From Rhizobiales bacterium TMED168 (GTDB taxonomy: Bacteria > Pseudomonadota > Alphaproteobacteria > MED-G09): a stretch of DNA of 21,443 nucleotides. Location of the stretch: the NCBI GenBank assembly GCA_002170885.2, contig NHHR02000013.1, positions 144,668 to 166,110 on the forward strand, written 5' to 3'. Under the pieces are notes generated by a model, which saw only the letters and a list, made by a program, of their open reading frames with translations, made no database searches and was not told the origin of the DNA. Shown here one piece after another: positions 18,392 to 21,443 of the stretch (positions within the stretch are counted from its first letter, which is position 1; each line of letters begins with the position of its first letter). A program made the translations under genes and the position numbers.

Positions 18392-18866
18392 TTTTTTGTT
18401 CCACTTGAGTCTGAGGCCTTTGGGCGAAGTTACCTAATGATTTTATTCTATCATACATAACAATTGAACCAGCTATCTGGACATTAATACAAAATTTTGT
18501 AGGTATCTTTATAACATAATCGCACTTTCTCAACATCTCTGAGGATAAAGAACCCATTTCTGGACCTAATACATAGGCCGCTTGCTTGGGATGGTGAAAG
18601 GTTGGCAATTCAATAGCATTATCTATCAGCTCAACCCCAACTAATTTACATTTATTTGGTAGAGTCATATCTTCACATTTATCCCAATCATACCAGGGTA
18701 AATGATTTGGAGCTTTTGATGTATCAGATTTTCCCTCTCTTACAGAATAGTGAGCTGAAACTGTAAATACAAATTTGGCACCAAATGCATGCGCTGATCG
18801 TACAAGGTTACCCATATTCATAGGCTTTGATATTCCCTCTGCTCCAAATCCAAAATAACCGCGCAT
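18384..18866 (-). CDS. SpoU/TrmH-family RNA methyltransferase
   Basis: This 160-residue protein is a compact SPOUT-class enzyme, which usually methylates ribose 2'-OH groups of tRNA or rRNA using SAM bound in a trefoil knot. Motif 1 is [14 protein letters not shown] (17-30) with the conserved Asn17 and Arg23. Motif 2 is LGPEMGSLS (100-108), and motif 3 is [20 protein letters not shown] (120-139). There is no N-terminal RNA-binding extension. The stretch [15 protein letters not shown] is, to my recollection, typical of an alphaproteobacterial subgroup annotated only as RNA methyltransferase, so target nucleotide and gene symbol are left open. It is the first gene of the unit with rlmN and argG and is divergent from the quinone oxidoreductase gene across a 106-base spacer in which I see no firm promoter. 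Confidence 0.9.
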   Translation of the reverse strand: MRGYFGFGAEGISKPMNMGNLVRSAHAFGAKFVFTVSAHYSVREGKSDTSKAPNHLPWYDWDKCEDMTLPNKCKLVGVELIDNAIELPTFHHPKQAAYVLGPEMGSLSSEMLRKCDYVIKIPTKFCINVQIAGSIVMYDRIKSLGNFAQRPQTQVEQKND

Positions 18867-18972
18867 TTTAATTCCTTAAAAAGATAATAATCTAATGATC
18901 TAACATTTTTAATATCTTGGCGTATAGTTTTTTTAGGTTTAAAGATAGTAAATCAATTTTTTGGAGAAACCA

Positions 18973-19977
18973 ATGAAAGCTCTTTTATGTAAAGAATTTG
19001 GACCACCCGAGACCCTATCTTATGAAGATATTGATGATCCGGTTATTAGTCCTGGGAAGGTAATTGTAGATATTTATTCTGCATCAGTAAATTTTCCAGA
19101 TGTTTTAATAATTGAAGATAAATATCAGTTTAAACCATCATTGCCGTTTGCTCCTGGAGGGGAGTCATCTGGAGTAATTTCTGAGATTGGTGAGGGTGTC
19201 AAAGACTTTAAAGTTGGTGATAAAGTAATTGTATCATCGGGATGGGGCTCTTTTGCTGAAAAAATTTCTGTTGATCAAGGTTCTTTGACCCTTATTCCCG
19301 AGAGTATGGATTTTGATACTGCGGCATCTTTCTTAATGACATATGGGACATCTCATCATGCCTTAAAGGATAGGGCAAAATTAAAAAAAGATGAAAGTAT
19401 GCTTGTTTTAGGTGCCGCCGGCGGTGTTGGACTAGCAGCTGTTGAGATTGGTAAAGCCATGGGTGCCCACATTATTGCAGCAGCTTCAACAGAAGAGAAA
19501 GTTAATATTTGTCGTGGGCATGGTGCTGATGAGGGTTTAGTCTATAAAACAGGGACTTTAGACAGAGACGATCAAAAGTCCTTATCAAATGAGATTAAAG
19601 AAATGACTGATGGCAAGGGCGTTAATGTAATTTATGATCCAGTTGGAGCTGATTACGCTGAACCAACTTTAAGAGCAATAGCTTGGGATGGTAGGTATTT
19701 GGTTGTTGGTTTTGCTGCTGGCTATATACCAAAAATACCTCTAAATCTAACACTTCTAAAAGGTTGTCAGATCGTGGGTGTATTTTGGGGTGCTTTTAAA
19801 TCTTTGTTTCCTAATGAACATAATGACAATGTTAAAGATCTTTTAAAGATGTATGAAGATGGTTTTCTAAAGCCACATATATCAGAAGTTTATGACTTAG
19901 TTGACGGTGCTAAAGCTATAAGAGATCTTGCGGACAGAAAAGCTAAAGGAAAGGTTGTCGTTAGGGTTCGCAATTAA
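18973..19977 (+). CDS. Zinc-independent NADPH:quinone oxidoreductase / enoyl reductase-like MDR protein
   Basis: This is a 334-residue cytosolic medium-chain dehydrogenase/reductase of the quinone oxidoreductase type. The GroES-like N-terminal part includes VNFPDVLIIEDKYQFKPSLPF and FAPGGESSGVI. The nucleotide-binding fold has VLGAAGGVGLAAVEIGKAMGA (145-165), and the zinc-ligand cysteines of alcohol dehydrogenases are absent. Relatives reduce quinones or 2-enoyl compounds; the substrate here is not evident. The ATG at 18973 is chosen because TTGGAG, ending six bases before it, is a good ribosome site; the in-frame TTG at 18961 is part of that site and not a start. The stop overlaps the EamA transporter start by one base (TAATG), so the two are coupled. 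Confidence 0.9.
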   Translation: MKALLCKEFGPPETLSYEDIDDPVISPGKVIVDIYSASVNFPDVLIIEDKYQFKPSLPFAPGGESSGVISEIGEGVKDFKVGDKVIVSSGWGSFAEKISVDQGSLTLIPESMDFDTAASFLMTYGTSHHALKDRAKLKKDESMLVLGAAGGVGLAAVEIGKAMGAHIIAAASTEEKVNICRGHGADEGLVYKTGTLDRDDQKSLSNEIKEMTDGKGVNVIYDPVGADYAEPTLRAIAWDGRYLVVGFAAGYIPKIPLNLTLLKGCQIVGVFWGAFKSLFPNEHNDNVKDLLKMYEDGFLKPHISEVYDLVDGAKAIRDLADRKAKGKVVVRVRN

Positions 19978-20894
19978 TGTTTGATAAAATTAGAGATTCT
20001 ATCTCAGGTTTATCAAATAATCTTCAAGGTGCTTTTTGGCTCTTTATGTCAGTTTTTGCTTTTACAACAATGGCAGCTTTGGCAAAGTATTTGGGCAATG
20101 ATTTTCATGCATTTCAGATTTCTTTTTTCAGAGCCTCTTTTAGTCTGATAGTAATTTTACCTTTTTTAATAAAAGCAGGACTTTCGCAGGGAGGAATAAA
20201 AACAAAAGTTCCTATTTTACAAATAGCTAGAGGTATTATTAGTGCTTTAGGGATAATGATGGGTTTTTATGCAATTGTTAATATGCCTCTTGCTGATGCT
20301 CAAGCCATAAGGTTTTCAAGTTCACTTTTTGTTGTTCCTTTAGCCGCGGTATTTTTGAATGAGCGTGTTGGCTTAAAAAGAACTATTGCTGCTCTTATAG
20401 GTTTTTTAGGAGTGATAGTAATGCTTAATCCTACAGGAAACTATAATATAGCCGCTCTATCAGCTCTAGGTGCTGCGATAGCTTTTGCGGGTGCAGCAAT
20501 TTTTGTTAAAGTTGTATCTAAGTATGACCAACCAATAACATTAATGTTTTATTCTAATATTGTGAGTATTCCGATAATGGTTATTCCTGCCATTTTAGTA
20601 TGGATAACGCCCAACTTTGAGCAATTGATATTAATTTTATTAATGGCAATATGTGCTTCAATTGCTCATAATTTTTTTATAAGGGCTTATGCAATTGGAG
20701 AAGCATCTGTTATCGCTCCTATAGATTATGTAAGATTACTTGCTAGTGCAGCAGTAGATTTTTTAATTTTTGGAATTATATTTGGAGTAAACACATTAAT
20801 TGGGTCTTCAATTATTATTTTATCTACATTGTATATTGTAAGGAGAGAGGCTAAAATTCAAAAAAATAAAAAACAAGAATTTGAACAAATTTAA
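19977..20894 (+). CDS. EamA-family drug/metabolite transporter (DMT superfamily)
   Basis: This 305-residue inner-membrane protein has about ten hydrophobic helices in two EamA repeats (about 15-155 and 160-295). FHAFQISFFRASFSLIVILPF and the stretch MPLADAQAIRFSSSLFVVPLAAVFLNERVG are typical of the first repeat; AYAIGEASVIAPIDYVRLL is the matching stretch of the second. Members export or import small metabolites, and substrates are generally unpredictable from sequence. Its first base is the last base of the upstream reductase stop, and the second short-chain dehydrogenase begins 16 bases after its end, so the three genes read as one unit. No functional link to the enzymes is proven. Confidence 0.92.
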   Translation: MFDKIRDSISGLSNNLQGAFWLFMSVFAFTTMAALAKYLGNDFHAFQISFFRASFSLIVILPFLIKAGLSQGGIKTKVPILQIARGIISALGIMMGFYAIVNMPLADAQAIRFSSSLFVVPLAAVFLNERVGLKRTIAALIGFLGVIVMLNPTGNYNIAALSALGAAIAFAGAAIFVKVVSKYDQPITLMFYSNIVSIPIMVIPAILVWITPNFEQLILILLMAICASIAHNFFIRAYAIGEASVIAPIDYVRLLASAAVDFLIFGIIFGVNTLIGSSIIILSTLYIVRREAKIQKNKKQEFEQI

Positions 20895-20910
20895 ATTGAA
20901 GGGAAAGAAA

Positions 20911-21443
20911 ATGAAATTAGATGAAAATATAAGTGCTGTCATTACTGGTGGGGCATCTGGTCTTGGTGAAGCAACAGCTCGTGAACTATCAAAGTTTGGA
21001 GTTAAATGCGCACTTTTTGATTTGAATGCTGAAAAAGGTGAGGTTGTTGCCTCAGAAATAGGCGGTGTTTTTTGTGAAGCTAATGTTACTAGTGATGAAA
21101 GTGTGGTTGCTGCCTTTGAAAAAGCTAGAAGTTCGATTGGTCAGGAAAGAATATTAATCAATTGTGCCGGAATTGGTATTGCAGTTAAAACTGCTGCAAG
21201 AGATAAAAAAACTGGTGATATTGTTCCTCACCCTTTAGATCCCTTCAATACTGTAATTCAGATTAATTTAATAGGTTCTTTTAGATGTATTGCCTATTCT
21301 TCTGCAGGTATGATGTCATTAGACCCTATAACTGATGATGGTGGAAGAGGTGCAGTTGTTAATACAGCTTCTGTCGCAGCTGAAGATGGCCAAATTGGGC
21401 AAGCAGCATACTCAGCTTCAAAGGGTGGTATTGTTGGAATGAC
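20911..21443 (+). CDS. Short-chain dehydrogenase, 3-hydroxyacyl-CoA dehydrogenase type 2-like (partial at window end)
   Basis: The first 177 residues of a classical SDR are visible; the window end cuts the gene just after the active site. TGGASGLG (12-19) binds the cofactor, Asp37 in ALFDLN points to NAD(H), and NCAG (84-87), Asn119, Ser154, Tyr167 and Lys171 (YSASK) complete the catalytic tetrad. The insertion region with DKKTGDIVPHPLDPFNTVIQINLIGSF and the pattern NTASVAAEDGQIGQAAYSASKGG resemble HSD17B10-like enzymes, which oxidise 3-hydroxyacyl-CoA or related alcohols. A ribosome site GAAGGG lies before the ATG. Beta-oxidation is therefore a reasonable guess, and the genes beyond the window would help decide. 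Confidence 0.88.
   Translation, partial: MKLDENISAVITGGASGLGEATARELSKFGVKCALFDLNAEKGEVVASEIGGVFCEANVTSDESVVAAFEKARSSIGQERILINCAGIGIAVKTAARDKKTGDIVPHPLDPFNTVIQINLIGSFRCIAYSSAGMMSLDPITDDGGRGAVVNTASVAAEDGQIGQAAYSASKGGIVGM

Noticed and set aside
18961..18972. TTG start four codons ahead of the quinone oxidoreductase ATG
   Set aside because: The TTGGAG there is the ribosome site for the ATG at 18973, which begins with the typical family N-terminus MKAL.

Overview
The window is a piece of a compact, strongly A+T-rich bacterial chromosome, most likely from a free-living marine alphaproteobacterium with a reduced genome. Signs are the very short spacers, overlapping start and stop codons, purH-rpe-rsmB and tsaD-gpsA-yciI gene groups, a DUF1674/SDHAF4-like gene beside rsmB, and argG beside rlmN. 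The lineage below class is not decided by the sequence. No tRNA, rRNA, CRISPR array, phage, insertion sequence or integration site was seen, and base use looks even throughout. This is core-genome territory, with no accessory island or recognisable new multi-gene system.

Layout, left to right. Plus strand: a BtuB-like TonB-dependent outer-membrane receptor, then the Na+/H+ antiporter NhaB. Minus strand, read right to left: rsmB (16S rRNA m5C methyltransferase), rpe (pentose phosphate epimerase) and purH (last two steps of IMP synthesis). Divergent from rsmB is a small plus-strand gene of the succinate dehydrogenase assembly factor 4 family (DUF1674). Minus strand again: tsaD (tRNA t6A37), gpsA (glycerol-3-phosphate for phospholipids) and a YciI-like protein, with overlapping ends. 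Plus strand: a DsbD/ScsB-type thiol-disulfide transporter, a short-chain dehydrogenase, a secreted M13 metallopeptidase, a YggT membrane protein and folD. Minus strand: a SpoU-type RNA methyltransferase, rlmN and argG. Plus strand at the right edge: a zinc-independent quinone oxidoreductase/enoyl reductase-like protein, an EamA transporter and a second short-chain dehydrogenase resembling 3-hydroxyacyl-CoA dehydrogenase type 2, cut by the window end.

The genes serve mostly housekeeping work: translation fidelity (rsmB, tsaD, rlmN, the SpoU protein), nucleotide, one-carbon and arginine metabolism (purH, folD, argG), envelope functions (btuB-like, nhaB, dsbD-like, M13 peptidase, yggT, gpsA) and redox enzymes.

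The observation most worth a second look is the SDHAF4-like gene. An in-frame TGA stands exactly where the family has its conserved tryptophan. The same frame then continues with the expected C-terminal tail and ends in a TAG that overlaps the stop of the convergent yciI-like gene by four bases. Genome-wide UGA=Trp recoding is argued against by the 18 other complete genes, so this is either a one-base nonsense change, a base-call error, or local stop-codon readthrough.
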